A DNA stretch of 46,838 nucleotides from JABFRZ01 sp036376275 (GTDB lineage Bacteria; Planctomycetota; UBA1135; GCA-002686595), in contig DASVAP010000294.1 of the NCBI GenBank assembly GCA_036376275.1, positions 1 through 46,838 on the forward strand, read 5' to 3'. Both the position numbers and the translations under genes were made by a program. Shown here in pieces: positions 1 to 13,973 of the stretch (position 1 is the first letter of the stretch; every line of letters begins with the position of its first letter). Under the pieces are notes generated by a model, which ran no database searches, was not told the DNA's origin, and saw only the letters and a program-made list of their open reading frames with translations.

Positions 1-221
1 AGGTCGAAGGGCTCGTCGGCCGCGCCCTTCAGGGCGGCCAGCGCGCCCGTGGCGGTGCCCGTGGTGACGTGCTCGATCCCGGCCTCCTCCAGCGCCAGGG
101 CCCCCAGACGGCGGAAGGCCGGGTCGTCGTCCACGAGCAGCACCTTCGTGCGCCGAGCCCCGGAGGCCTGTGACCCTAGAGGATCGGCGGTCATCGTGCG
201 GACCTGGGATGGGGTGCTCAT
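1..221 (-). CDS. Response regulator receiver domain (3' end cut by window edge)
   Basis: Only the first 73 codons are in the window. After a 25-residue leader the protein reads KVLLVDDDPAFRRLG, the beta1 strand and acidic pocket of a CheY-like receiver, followed by a helix and ATGALAALK. The phosphoacceptor Asp and any output domain lie outside the window. The ATG (219-221) overlaps the TGA of the upstream histidine kinase in an ATGA, so the two are almost certainly co-translated. This protein is therefore the likely phosphorelay partner of that kinase, or of the poly-HAMP kinase further upstream. Whether it carries an output domain cannot be told from this piece. Confidence 0.85.
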   Translation of the reverse strand, partial: MSTPSQVRTMTADPLGSQASGARRTKVLLVDDDPAFRRLGALALEEAGIEHVTTGTATGALAALKGAADEPFD

Positions 222-1429
222 GGCATGGGCGATGGCTGGGCCTGGAGGGGAAGGGGCTCGCTCCCGAGGCGCGACGTCCGGCTCGCGGGCGCGATCGGGA
301 GGGTGAAGTAGAACGTGCTGCCCGAGCCCGGGCTGGACTCGCACCAGATCGTGCCGCCGTGCCGCTCGACGATCTTCTTGCACAGCGAGAGCCCGATGCC
401 CGTGCCCGCGTACTCCTCGCGGCCGTGCAGGCGCTGGAAGACCTCGAAGATGCGCTGGGCGTAGGTCGGATCGAGGCCGATGCCGTTGTCGCGCACCGAG
501 AGCAGCCACTCGCCGTCGCGCAGGTCACAGTCCACGTGGACCACCGGGTCCGCCTCCTTGCGCCGGAACTTGATGGCGTTGCCGACCAGGTTCTGGAAGA
601 CCTGCGCCACCTGGAACTCGTCGCCCATCACGGTCGGCAGCGAGCCCTGGGTGACGGTCGCGCCATTCTCGCGGATCGCCAGGCGCAGGTTCGCCAGCGC
701 CTGCTGCAGGGCCCGGTCGCAGGCCACGGGCGTGAAGTGCGCTCCAGCGAGGTCCAGGCGCGCGTAGCTGAGCAGATCGTTGATCATCGCGTGCATGCGC
801 TGCGCGCTGCCGCTCGCGAAGGCGATGAACTCGTCGGCCTGTGCGTCCAGCCGCCCGCTGTAACGGCGCGAGAGCAGCTGCAGGAAGCTGGAGATCATCC
901 GCAGCGGCTCCTGCAGGTCGTGCGAGGCGGCGTAGGCGAACTGTTCCAGGTCCCGGTTGGACCGCCGCAGCTCGGCCGTGCGCGCCTCCACCAGCTGCTC
1001 CAGGCGCCGGTTGAGCGCCTGGAGCTCGCGCGTCTTGCGAAACAGGTCCACGAAGACGCGCACCTTGGCGCGCAGGACCTCCGGAGCGAAGGGCACCGGC
1101 AGGTAGTCCACGGCGCCCGAGTCGTAGCCCTTGAGCTGGTCCGGGTCGCCGACCTGGATGCCGGACACGAGGATCACGGCGGTGTCGCGGAAGCGCGGGT
1201 GCCGGCGGATCATGGCCAGCAGGTCGAAGCCGTCGATCTCGGGCATGCACACGTCCGCGAGCACCACGGCGATCTCGCGCTCGAGCAGCATCTCCAGGGC
1301 TGCGCGGGCCGACCCGACGGTCACCAGGTTCTCGCCCAGGCACGCCAGGGCGGCCTCGTAGGCCAGCAGCTTCGACGGCTGGTCGTCGACCAGCAGGATG
1401 TTGACGGGCTCGCGGGTCTCGGGTTTCAC
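218..1429 (-). CDS. Receiver-histidine kinase hybrid (REC-HisKA-HATPase)
   Basis: A 403-residue soluble kinase. An N-terminal receiver (residues 10-125) starts NILLVDDQPSK with predicted phosphoacceptor Asp59 in ADVCMPEIDG. A short coiled coil (about 130-160) leads to the HisKA dimerisation helix with H170 in SHDLQEPLRM. The ATPase domain shows an N box (FQNLVGNAIKF), G1 (DNGIGL) and G2 (GTGIGLSL). There is no membrane segment or signal peptide, so it senses cytoplasmic input, most simply phosphorylation of its own receiver. I chose GTG at 1427-1429, preceded by GAAGAG, because it lies just after the upstream stop (1441); a longer frame would run into the neighbour. It overlaps the next gene by ATGA. 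HisKA of the HDLQEPLR type is common in phytochrome-like and two-component phosphorelay kinases. Confidence 0.9.
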   Translation of the reverse strand: MKPETREPVNILLVDDQPSKLLAYEAALACLGENLVTVGSARAALEMLLEREIAVVLADVCMPEIDGFDLLAMIRRHPRFRDTAVILVSGIQVGDPDQLKGYDSGAVDYLPVPFAPEVLRAKVRVFVDLFRKTRELQALNRRLEQLVEARTAELRRSNRDLEQFAYAASHDLQEPLRMISSFLQLLSRRYSGRLDAQADEFIAFASGSAQRMHAMINDLLSYARLDLAGAHFTPVACDRALQQALANLRLAIRENGATVTQGSLPTVMGDEFQVAQVFQNLVGNAIKFRRKEADPVVHVDCDLRDGEWLLSVRDNGIGLDPTYAQRIFEVFQRLHGREEYAGTGIGLSLCKKIVERHGGTIWCESSPGSGSTFYFTLPIAPASRTSRLGSEPLPLQAQPSPMP

Positions 1430-1440
1430 GGGAATGCTCT

Positions 1441-6876
<5,436 letters not shown>

Positions 6877-7017
6877 CGGATCCAGCCGGGCCTTTCCGTT
6901 GGGGGCTGTCGGGGACGGGACCACTAGAGCATGGCGCGTGGAGGAGGTGGAGGGGCGACCCGGACAACCGCGGTCGGCCGACGGGGCGCGATTCTCGGCT
7001 CCCCCACCCGCGCCCAC

Positions 7018-7034
7018 ATTAAGGGCCCTTCAGG
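7018..7034 (+). promoter_or_regulatory. Putative OmpR/PhoB-type direct-repeat operator, site 1
   Basis: ATTAAG (7018-7023) and TTCAGG (7029-7034) start exactly 11 bp apart, matching NT[TC]A[AG]G. The site lies 142 bp upstream of the poly-HAMP kinase start and on the strand opposite to that gene. The regulator is inferred, not shown. Confidence 0.45.
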
Positions 7035-7089
7035 GACCGCGCGCCCAGCCCGGGGGCAAAGGCTGAAGAGGGGTTAACAGCGGCGCGTC

Positions 7090-7113
7090 CCGGATCCGCT
7101 CCACTGGATCCGG
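7090..7113. terminator. Hairpin with 8-bp perfect stem
   Basis: CCGGATCC (7090-7097) and GGATCCGG (7106-7113) are perfect inverted repeats around an 8-nt loop. There is no T tract. It could terminate the minus operon that ends at 7620, or be a protein-binding site. Confidence 0.3.
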
Positions 7114-7183
7114 CGACCTCCGTCTCGAGCTGCGCGCCCGGCGCGGAGGACGCCCATCCCCTCCCCCGGATCCGGAGCCCAAC

Positions 7184-7381
7184 ATGCTCCACCCCCACTT
7201 CCTCCCGACCCGTCTGCACCTGCGGCTGCAACGCCTCGGGGAGCTCACGGCGGCCCTTGCCCGCGCCCGGTCGCTGCTCCGGCGCACGCCCCTCTCCGGG
7301 GCGCGCCACCGGTGGCCCGATCCGGAGCTCGTCTCGCTGGCCTTCTTCCTGGCCCTGATCGGCCTGACGTTCGTTCTCTGA
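7184..7381 (+). CDS. Possible small membrane protein, 65 aa
   Basis: A short plus-strand frame between two minus-strand operons. ATG 7184 has GGAG six bases upstream, a well-placed ribosome binding site. The product is Arg/Leu-rich and amphipathic over residues 1-45, then ends in a hydrophobic stretch (LVSLAFFLALIGLTFVL) that could be one membrane helix with the C terminus at its end. I recognise no family. The frame uses high-GC third positions but so do many chance frames in this genome, so it may be spurious; the site and the C-terminal helix are the only support. Confidence 0.35.
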   Translation: MLHPHFLPTRLHLRLQRLGELTAALARARSLLRRTPLSGARHRWPDPELVSLAFFLALIGLTFVL

Positions 7382-7619
7382 CCGCCCCCCCGGCGCACGG
7401 GGCGAACATGGCTCCGCAACGAGCCGTACCCCTCGCCGTCCGGGGGGCCCGGAGGAATCCCCCGCCTGGCGGGGACCCGCGTCGCGCTGGGGTCAGGCGG
7501 GGCCGCGACGCGCAGTCGTTGCCGCATTCCCTGTTGCCCGAGGCGGCCAGGGCCAGGACGCGATGCACCCCGGCGCTCGCGAGGGTTTAGCCCGGCGGGC
7601 GACCGCCGGAGCGAGAAGG
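7382..7619. other. Intergenic region after the CheY-like regulator
   Basis: No gene seen. A compact GC hairpin, CCCCGCC-T-GGCGGGG (7460-7474), is positioned to act as a 3' structure for the minus operon ending at 7620; there is no T tract. Confidence 0.4.
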
Positions 7620-8153
7620 TCAGCTCCGGGGCAGGCTCGCCAGCTCGACCCAGAAGTCCAGCGCCCGCCGCAGCCTCGCCTCGAAGTCCTCGAAGTCGCT
7701 GGCCTTGACCAGGTAGCCGTTGGCCCGCCGGGCATAGGCGCCGCGCACGTCGCGCGCCGCCTCCGAGCCCGTCAGCACCAGCACCGGGATGTGCAGCAGC
7801 GCCGGGTCGGTCTTGATCCTCCGCAGGAGCTCGCATCCGTCCACCAGGGGCAGGCGGAGGTCCATGAGGATGAGGTCGGGCCTGGGGGCGTCCCCGGCGA
7901 GCAGCTCCCACGCCTCGTGCCCGTCCTGGGCGATGGTCAGGCGCAGGGCATGGGGCAGGCCGGCCAGGACCTCGCGCACCAGCAGGACGTCGCCCGGGTT
8001 GTCCTCCACGAGGAGGAGCGAGCAGCGCGACGCGCACCGCCCTCCGGGGTCCGCGGCACGGGACGGGTTGGTCCAGCGGCCCTCGTCCCGTGCGCGCCCG
8101 GTGTGCTCGGCCAGCGAGCGCCAGAAGTGGGCCGATTCCGGGGTCAGCTCCAT
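7620..8153 (-). CDS. CheY-like single-domain response regulator
   Basis: A 177-residue protein with a 40-residue leader and one receiver (SLLLVEDNPGDVLLVREVL). The phosphoacceptor is Asp98 in LILMDLRLPLVDG, and the switch Thr and Lys are in VLVLTGS and LVKASDF. The VEDNPGD signature places it with the Rcp1-like receivers often paired with hybrid kinases. It has no DNA-binding or enzymatic output, so it probably acts by protein contact or as a phosphate shuttle. The ATG is preceded by GGGGAGG and overlaps the last 10 bases of the sugar transferase gene, so it belongs to the same operon as that enzyme. It may set the activity of the polysaccharide machinery, but the partner is unknown. Confidence 0.9.
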   Translation of the reverse strand: MELTPESAHFWRSLAEHTGRARDEGRWTNPSRAADPGGRCASRCSLLLVEDNPGDVLLVREVLAGLPHALRLTIAQDGHEAWELLAGDAPRPDLILMDLRLPLVDGCELLRRIKTDPALLHIPVLVLTGSEAARDVRGAYARRANGYLVKASDFEDFEARLRRALDFWVELASLPRS

Positions 8154-9376
8154 GCCGCCTCCCCATGGATCGCGACGGGAACCGGCGCACGCGCCGGGGA
8201 CCGCCCGCGGAGACGTCGCTGGAGCCGGAGCATGGCCGGCAGGACGCCAGCCAGGAGCCGCAGGGTCGGAAGGCTCCGACGGCGCGCCTGCGCCCGCGGC
8301 GGCGCCAGCGCGTCGCGCAGGAAGTACTGGTGCACGACGTACCGGGCGCGCTCGCTGCACGGCTCGTAGGCGAGCACCAGGTCGACCCCGTCGCCGTTGC
8401 CGCGAACGCGACGCACCGTGGCCGTGCACAGGGCCTGGCGGAGGCGGGGCGCGCCGGCCCGGGGACGGAGCTCGACGGCGAGGCCGAGCAGGACCTGCGC
8501 ACCCGGGGCCACGGCCCGCCGGACGCGGACGCGCACGGCGTCCTCGCAGAGGTCGAGCAGCGTCCCCGAGACGGCGGGGCCCGGCTCCGACTGGGGCAGG
8601 ACCAGGGCCACGGCGCCCGCGGGCCGTGCGCGCCGGAGCCGACGGCGCTCCTTGCGCGCCCCCGCCAGCGCAGCTCGCCACCGCGCGCTCCATTCCAGGC
8701 GACCGAGCTGGACCGACCGGTGCAGCGCGGCCGCCACGGTGCAGGCGAGGAGCCGGAGCGGGTCGAGCCCGGAGGACCGACGGCGACTCCAGGCGTTGTC
8801 CAGCCAGGCCCGGATGCGCTTGGGCGTCGAGTGCGGCGTGAACAGCTGGGACGGTCCGAACAGCCCCGGCCGGAAGGCGAAGCGGCGCGCGTAGCCGGGC
8901 AGGGTCTGGCAGTGGATGCGGCTGATCCGCTCGCGCTCGGGGCGGGGCCCGACGAAGCGCATCTCGCCGCGCACGATGTTCCAGAGCTGGGGCAGCTCGT
9001 CCAGCCGGCTGTCGCGCAGGAAGCGTCCGCCCCGGATCTCGAGGCCGTCGCGCGCCTCCAGCAGGCGCTCGGCCGTGACCTGGGCCGCCGCGCGCTGCAG
9101 GGTGCGCACCTTGTAGAGCATGAAGGGACGCTTGCGCAGGCCGAGGCGCTCGCCGCGATAGAGCAGCGGACGCCCATCGACCCACCACACGAACGCCACC
9201 AGGAGGGCGAGCACCGGCAGGGCCAGGCCGAGCAGGAGCAGCGCCGCGCCGCGCTCGAGCGCGCGGGCGAGGCGTCCGGGCTCGGCCCGCTCGCGTCGCG
9301 CCGGGAGCGCGACGCGCACGTCGGAGCCGAGGACCTGGCGGGCGCGCACCGTCGTTGCCGGAGGGAGCGGGCTCAT
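8144..9376 (-). CDS. Polyprenyl-phosphate sugar-1-phosphate transferase with PilZ-like tail
   Basis: A 410-residue initiating transferase for exopolysaccharide. A membrane helix (about 45-66) is followed by the family hallmarks: RPLLYRGERLG, YKVRTL, and the catalytic LDELPQLWNIVRGEMRFVGPRPE cluster between residues 125 and 147. Proteins of this kind move a sugar-1-phosphate onto undecaprenyl phosphate at the inner membrane. Residues about 243-356 look like a PilZ beta barrel: a basic RKERRRLRR segment, then GTLLDLCEDAVRV in place of the DxSxxG motif. Ser and Gly of that motif are Cys and Ala, so c-di-GMP binding is uncertain. The start overlaps the PKD gene stop by ATGA. It is probably the priming enzyme for the glycosyltransferases encoded at 14314-18218. 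Confidence 0.87.
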   Translation of the reverse strand: MSPLPPATTVRARQVLGSDVRVALPARRERAEPGRLARALERGAALLLLGLALPVLALLVAFVWWVDGRPLLYRGERLGLRKRPFMLYKVRTLQRAAAQVTAERLLEARDGLEIRGGRFLRDSRLDELPQLWNIVRGEMRFVGPRPERERISRIHCQTLPGYARRFAFRPGLFGPSQLFTPHSTPKRIRAWLDNAWSRRRSSGLDPLRLLACTVAAALHRSVQLGRLEWSARWRAALAGARKERRRLRRARPAGAVALVLPQSEPGPAVSGTLLDLCEDAVRVRVRRAVAPGAQVLLGLAVELRPRAGAPRLRQALCTATVRRVRGNGDGVDLVLAYEPCSERARYVVHQYFLRDALAPPRAQARRRSLPTLRLLAGVLPAMLRLQRRLRGRSPARAPVPVAIHGEAAWS

Positions 9377-11721
9377 GACCACCTCGAGCAGCGGGAGGGA
9401 GTGCTCGCCTCGACACCGTCCCCTGGCGCCGCGGGCACCGGCCCGTCGTCGCTGGGGGACGGGCGCGGCACGCTCGCCGCCCCGCTCGGCAGCGGCACCG
9501 TCCGGCTCGTGCCGGGCGCACCCGCGCTGCCGGAGCGGCCCGGAGCCTGCACGACCACCGCGTCCACGCGCTGCACGGTGGCGGCGCCGCTCGGACCCGT
9601 GACGGTCAGCGAGACCGTGTAGGTGCCGGGCGCGGCGTAGACGTGCGAGGGGTTCTGCAGGCTCGAGCCGGAGCCGTCGCCGAAGTCCCAGCTCCAGCCC
9701 TGCACCGGACCGCTCGAGGCGTCGTGGAACTGCACCGTCAGCGGCGCGATCCCGCGCGACTCGCGCTGCTCGAAGAGCGGCTGCGGCGGGACCGCCGGCC
9801 AGGGCAGCAGCCCGAGCTCCAGGCGCGGCGGGCTCGCGCCCTGGCGCGTGGAGTAGTAGGCGCTGTTCGAGCTGGCGCTGCGCAGCCCAAGGCTCGCCGT
9901 GCCGCGCTCCGTCAGCCAGGCGGAGAGGTCCACGCTCACGATCTCCCCCGTGGCCACGCTGCCGAGCTGGGTCACGGGGTCGGCCGGTAGCTCCGGCCTC
10001 CTGTTCCAGGTCAGGGTCGACTCGTTCCAGCGCTGGTGCGTCAGGAACAGGGCGCCGCCATCGGGACTGCCGTCGATGCAGGCGAGCCGTAGAAAGGCCG
10101 ACGAGACGAGCTCGCGCCCGGGCGGCACCGCGAAGGCCAGGTAGGCCTCGTAGTCCGCGAGCGCCTCGTCGCGCACGCGCATCGTCGGCAGGTCGCCGTA
10201 GCCGCTGTCCGGGCGCGACTCGCGCACGTGGCCGTCCGCCAGCGGCGCGAGCGTGAGCGTCGTGCGCGGCGCGTCGACGGTGATCAGCTCGGTGCGCGTG
10301 TGCCGGTCGGAACCGAGGGCGTTCGCGACGTCGAGCGTCACCGTGTAGCGTCCTGGCTGCGCGTACTCGTGCACCGGGTGCTGGGCCGCGGAGGTCGCTC
10401 CGTCGCCGAAGCTCCACGACCACTGCGTCGGGTCCCCGCCCGAGTCGTCCAGGAAGCGCACCCGCAGCGGAGCCGGGCCGCGCGGCTCGTCGGCCGCGAA
10501 GCGCGCCAGCGGCGGCGCGGGAGTGGTCCCGCCCAGCGCGTCGTGGTGGTGGCCGTACTCGCGGCGCGGGCGGTGGCTGGCGAGCACGACCAGCCCCGTG
10601 CGGCCGTCGACCGCCTGCTTGGTGGAGGTCGGGTCGGCGAAGGCGGGCTGGCCCGGATCCACCAGGATCGGCGCGCCCACGCCGGCGCCGAAGGCCGGCG
10701 CGTCCATCGGCGCGGACTTGTGGTACACGGCCCCGAGCGGACCCGGGCTGACCCCGAAGAGGTGCACGACGCGCTGCTCGTCGTCCAGCACCAGCAGCGG
10801 ACGGCTCCAGCCGGCCGCGGGCGGGGCCACGATCGTCAGGCTCCAGCCGCCGAGCACCCCGCGCTCCGCCAGCAGGACGAAGTCGGTGGCCGACTTGAGC
10901 GCGGCGAACAGGCGCCCGTCGCGCGCCGCGCGCACGCTGAGCTGGTCGTCGACCGCGCCCGGGCCATCGACCACGACCTCGGCCGGCCCCCAGTCCGCGG
11001 GCGCGTCCGCGTCGCCCCGCAGGCTGCAGCGGAACGCGCTCCCCGGCTGATCGGACCACAGCAGCGCGAGCCGCCCGTCCGGGACGGCCACCAGGGCGCA
11101 GACGTCGTCCCCGCTGAGCTCGCCCGGGATGCGCGGGTGGAGCGCGGGCAGGCTCCAGCGCCGGTCGTCGCCGAGCGTGTGCGCGACCCACACGTGGCGC
11201 TGTGCCGTCCAGGCGGCCCACAGCCGCCCGGTCGAGTCGCGCTCGAGCGTCAGGACCTCCGTGCTCGCGTCACCGATCGCGACCGGGAAGCCCGCGTCGA
11301 GGGCGTAGACGCCGGTGTCGGGGTCGTAGCCGAAGCGATGCAGCTCGAGCGCGTGCCCCGCCTGCCCGGCCCCGTTCGTGTAGCGGTTCGTGGCGATGCA
11401 CAGCTTCGCGCCGTCCCACAGGCAGTCGGCGCGATCCGCGGAGCGCGGTCCGACGGCCGTGCCGGTATCGATCCAGGTCTCCGTCGCCGCGTCGAGCCGG
11501 TGGATCGTCCACGAGCGACCCGCCACGCTCCACAGGCAGCCCCACCAGGAGCCGTCGTTCCACCACAGCTTGCTCTGCGCCTTGGCCGCGCTGGGCGAGC
11601 CCTGCACGCCCGCGTAGGAGGGCCCGGGCGCGCCCTGGGCCAGCGCCACGCCGCCGGCGGACGCGGCGTACAGACAGAACGAGACGAGCACACCGGAGAA
11701 GCGAGAGCGAGAGGGGCGCAT
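9373..11721 (-). CDS. Secreted propeller-PKD-DNRLRE-PKD protein
   Basis: A 782-residue exported protein. A signal peptide (FSGVLVSFCLYAASAGGVALAQ) precedes an uncharacterised propeller-like domain (about 40-430) marked by KLWWNDGSWWG, VYALDAGFPV and STKQAVDGRTGLVVLAS. PKD domain 1 follows (about 435-520, WSWSFGDG), then a DNRLRE-type beta sandwich (about 525-655) and PKD domain 2 (about 660-735, WSWDFGDG). The Pro/Ser-rich tail has no sorting motif that I recognise. The propeller-like domain recurs in the protein at 43831. ATG 11719-11721 has AAGGAAGG five bases upstream. It is the first gene of the operon with the sugar transferase, so it is plausibly a matrix or surface protein of the exopolysaccharide. 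Confidence 0.88.
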   Translation of the reverse strand: MRPSRSRFSGVLVSFCLYAASAGGVALAQGAPGPSYAGVQGSPSAAKAQSKLWWNDGSWWGCLWSVAGRSWTIHRLDAATETWIDTGTAVGPRSADRADCLWDGAKLCIATNRYTNGAGQAGHALELHRFGYDPDTGVYALDAGFPVAIGDASTEVLTLERDSTGRLWAAWTAQRHVWVAHTLGDDRRWSLPALHPRIPGELSGDDVCALVAVPDGRLALLWSDQPGSAFRCSLRGDADAPADWGPAEVVVDGPGAVDDQLSVRAARDGRLFAALKSATDFVLLAERGVLGGWSLTIVAPPAAGWSRPLLVLDDEQRVVHLFGVSPGPLGAVYHKSAPMDAPAFGAGVGAPILVDPGQPAFADPTSTKQAVDGRTGLVVLASHRPRREYGHHHDALGGTTPAPPLARFAADEPRGPAPLRVRFLDDSGGDPTQWSWSFGDGATSAAQHPVHEYAQPGRYTVTLDVANALGSDRHTRTELITVDAPRTTLTLAPLADGHVRESRPDSGYGDLPTMRVRDEALADYEAYLAFAVPPGRELVSSAFLRLACIDGSPDGGALFLTHQRWNESTLTWNRRPELPADPVTQLGSVATGEIVSVDLSAWLTERGTASLGLRSASSNSAYYSTRQGASPPRLELGLLPWPAVPPQPLFEQRESRGIAPLTVQFHDASSGPVQGWSWDFGDGSGSSLQNPSHVYAAPGTYTVSLTVTGPSGAATVQRVDAVVVQAPGRSGSAGAPGTSRTVPLPSGAASVPRPSPSDDGPVPAAPGDGVEASTPSRCSRWS

Positions 11722-11798
11722 GGATCCTTCCTTTGCAGCGGTTGCGCGCGGAGAGATGCCGCGCTCGATGCAAGATGGACCTGCGCGAGGTCACGTCC

Positions 11799-11826
11799 CT
11801 TAAGAGCGAGTCAGCGCGAGATTAAG
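11799..11826 (+). promoter_or_regulatory. Putative OmpR/PhoB-type direct-repeat operator, site 2
   Basis: Three hexamers start at exact 11-bp steps: CTTAAG (11799), GTCAGC (11810) and ATTAAG (11821). Two fit NT[TC]A[AG]G exactly and the middle one differs at its last base. The site is 78 bp upstream of the PKD/sugar transferase operon, between it and the histidine kinase gene. Confidence 0.55.
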
Positions 11827-11878
11827 AAACCGGAAGCGCGCGCTCGCGAGATCGCGCACGTCGCCGCGCGACGCGCGC

Positions 11879-13291
11879 TCAGTCCGACGACGCTCGCTGC
11901 GCGACGGCGGGCAGGCGCACGACGAAGACGCTGCCGCTTCCATCGGGCTCTTCGAGCTCGACGTGTCCTCCGTGCGCGCGCGCGATGTTGTTCACGATCG
12001 CCAGGCCGAAGCCCGCGCCGCCGCCGGTGCGCGCGAGCGCGCGCATGCGGCCCGAGCGCAGGGCCGCGCGCAGCTCCGCGGAGACGCCCGGGCCGTGGTC
12101 GCGCACGCGGACGTGGACCTCGGAGTCGACGGTGGTCTCCACGACGACCTCGGTGCCGGGCGGCGAGTGGAGGATCGCGTTCTGGAGCAGGTTCTCGACC
12201 AGCACGACGAGCAGCTGGCCGTCGCCGAGGACGAGCGGCGGATGCTCGTCGTGGAAGTCCTCCAGCGCCAGCCGCACCCGCACCGAGCGGTGCTGCGCCG
12301 CACCGCGCGAGCGCTGCACGGCGCTGCGCAGCACGTCGTCCACGCTCACGCGCTCCCGGCGCAGCTCGCGACCGTCGAAGCGGCCCAGGATCAGGAAGCG
12401 CTCGACCAGCGTGCTCATGTGGGCCAGCTCGCCCTGCGCGCGCCGCAGGAACGCGTCCGTCTCACGCCGCCCTTCTCCGGCGAGCAGCGTGACCTGCAGG
12501 TCCGCGACCAGCGCCGCCAGCGGGGTCTTGAGCTCGTGCGCGACGTGGCCCGCGAACTGCGCCTGCGCCGCGTGGCCCTCCTGCAAGCGCCCCAGGGCCG
12601 CGTTGAGCGCCTCCACGAGCTCGGCCAGCGCCTCGGCCCCGCGCGGCACCGGCAGGCGTCGTGCGTGGTCCTCGGGACCGAGGGCCCGCGCCGCCTCGAC
12701 CAGGCCCGCCAGGGCGCGCGCGCGCCGCGCGCCGCGCCAGGCGACCACGCCGACCGGCAGGGCCAGCATCAGGCCCGCCAGCCCGAGGGGCACGGCCAGC
12801 CCCAGCACGGGCCGCCACCAGGCGGGCGCGGGGCGCGCCACCTGCAGGAAGTACGGCCGCCCACCGGCCCGGAACGGCAGCGTCAGCACGCGCCTCCGCG
12901 GCCCGCCATCCGCGCGGGCCGAGAGCGTGACGAGCGCCTGGGCGGTGGAGCCGTCCGCCGCCTGCTCCGGCTCGGGGAACGACTCACCGGGCGAGACGCC
13001 GCGCGCAGCCAGGAGCCGTCCGTCCGCGGCGCGCAGCGCGCAGGCCTCGCCCGGGGCGAGCCCCGGCAGCGCGCGGCGCAGGCTCAGGGCCGGGTCCGCG
13101 TCGAGCTGCTCCTCCGCGAGGAGCGCCGCCGCGCGGCCGGCCGCCGTGGCCAGCCGCAGGTCCAGCTCGGCGAGACCCGCCGCGCGCCGCGGGAGCACGA
13201 GCGCGATCCCGAGGGCGAGCCAGGCGAGCCCGCCGGCCAGCGCGGAGAGGTGAACCGGGCGGAGGCGAAGGGCGGAGAGGCGGCGCCGCAC
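11879..13291 (-). CDS. Membrane sensor histidine kinase
   Basis: A 470-residue classical sensor kinase. Two membrane helices (about 13-34 and 158-182) bracket a periplasmic domain of about 120 residues without a recognised fold. A HAMP-like linker (about 185-240) leads to HisKA with H252 in HVAHELKTPLAAL. The ATPase has N box ENLLQNAILHS, G1 RDHGPGV and G2 GGAGFGLAIV. GTG 13289-13291 lies four bases after the stop of the OmpR-type regulator gene, with GAGGAG upstream, so the two form a regulator-kinase operon. Its position between two exopolysaccharide operons suggests that it senses an envelope or matrix signal and controls them; this is inference from context. Confidence 0.92.
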   Translation of the reverse strand: MRRRLSALRLRPVHLSALAGGLAWLALGIALVLPRRAAGLAELDLRLATAAGRAAALLAEEQLDADPALSLRRALPGLAPGEACALRAADGRLLAARGVSPGESFPEPEQAADGSTAQALVTLSARADGGPRRRVLTLPFRAGGRPYFLQVARPAPAWWRPVLGLAVPLGLAGLMLALPVGVVAWRGARRARALAGLVEAARALGPEDHARRLPVPRGAEALAELVEALNAALGRLQEGHAAQAQFAGHVAHELKTPLAALVADLQVTLLAGEGRRETDAFLRRAQGELAHMSTLVERFLILGRFDGRELRRERVSVDDVLRSAVQRSRGAAQHRSVRVRLALEDFHDEHPPLVLGDGQLLVVLVENLLQNAILHSPPGTEVVVETTVDSEVHVRVRDHGPGVSAELRAALRSGRMRALARTGGGAGFGLAIVNNIARAHGGHVELEEPDGSGSVFVVRLPAVAQRASSD

Positions 13292-13295
13292 GCGC

Positions 13296-13973
13296 TCAGG
13301 GCTCCTCGTTGCCGAGGCGGTAGCCCGTGCCCACGACCGTGTGCAGCAGCGGGCGCGCGAAGTCCCGGTCGATCTTCTGGCGCAGGGAGGACACGTACTT
13401 GTCGATGACGTTGCTGGAGGGCTCGCGCTCCGCGTCCCACAGCGTGCGGGCGATGGTCGTGCGGTCGACGACGCGGTCCGCGTTGCGCAGCAGCAGCTCG
13501 AGCAGGAGCATCTCCTTGCCGCGCAGCGGGATCTTCACGCCCTCGCGCCGCACCTCGCGCTTCAGGAGGTCGAGCTGGAGCCCCTGGTGCTCGAGCCGGA
13601 CCGCCTCCGAGGGCTTGCCCCGCCGCAGCAGCGCGCGCACGCGCGCCAGGAACTCCTCGAACTCGAAGGGCTTCGTCAGGTAGTCGTCGGCCCCGGCCTC
13701 CAGCCCGCTGATCTTCTCGGCCGTGGCCGAGAGCGCCGTCAGCATGAGCACGTAGGTGGAGAGCTTGCGGCGTCGCAGGGCGCGGCACAGCACGACCCCG
13801 TCGCCGTCCGGAAGCATCACGTCCAGGACCAGGAGGTCGTAGTGGTTCTCGGCCAGGCGCTCCTCGGCCTCGTTCACGCCGTGGCACGCGTCGACCGCAT
13901 AGCCGTGCTCCTGCAGGCCGCGCTGGATGGCCGCGGCCAGGACGCGGTTGTCCTCCACCACCAGAGCACGCAT
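13296..13973 (-). CDS. OmpR/PhoB-family response regulator
   Basis: A 225-residue transcription factor. The receiver starts MRALVVEDNR with phosphoacceptor Asp51 in LLVLDVMLPDGDG, a switch Thr in MLTALSA and Lys in LTKPFEFEEF. The winged-helix domain (about 130-222) includes the recognition region RTLWDAEREPSSNVIDKYVSSLRQKI and the terminal hairpin VVGTGYRL, typical of OmpR/PhoB proteins that bind 11-bp-spaced direct repeats as dimers. It is co-transcribed with the sensor kinase. The 11-bp-phased NT[TC]A[AG]G hexamers on both sides of this gene pair (11799, 14209) and at 7018, 33065 and 43759 are good candidate targets. Confidence 0.94.
   Translation of the reverse strand: MRALVVEDNRVLAAAIQRGLQEHGYAVDACHGVNEAEERLAENHYDLLVLDVMLPDGDGVVLCRALRRRKLSTYVLMLTALSATAEKISGLEAGADDYLTKPFEFEEFLARVRALLRRGKPSEAVRLEHQGLQLDLLKREVRREGVKIPLRGKEMLLLELLLRNADRVVDRTTIARTLWDAEREPSSNVIDKYVSSLRQKIDRDFARPLLHTVVGTGYRLGNEEP

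Larger units (their letters stand above)
6877..7183. other. Intergenic region upstream of the poly-HAMP kinase
   Basis: No convincing gene. It contains an 11-bp-phased ATTAAG/TTCAGG pair (7018-7034), a hairpin with 8-bp CCGGATCC/GGATCCGG arms (7090-7113), and another CCGGATCCGG just before the small open frame at 7184. The promoter of the kinase operon must lie here. Confidence 0.6.

Noticed and set aside
9377..11221. Extension of the sugar transferase frame upstream of 9376
   Set aside because: The extra residues are Arg/Ala-rich shadow of the PKD protein; ATG 9376 forms an ATGA overlap with that gene.
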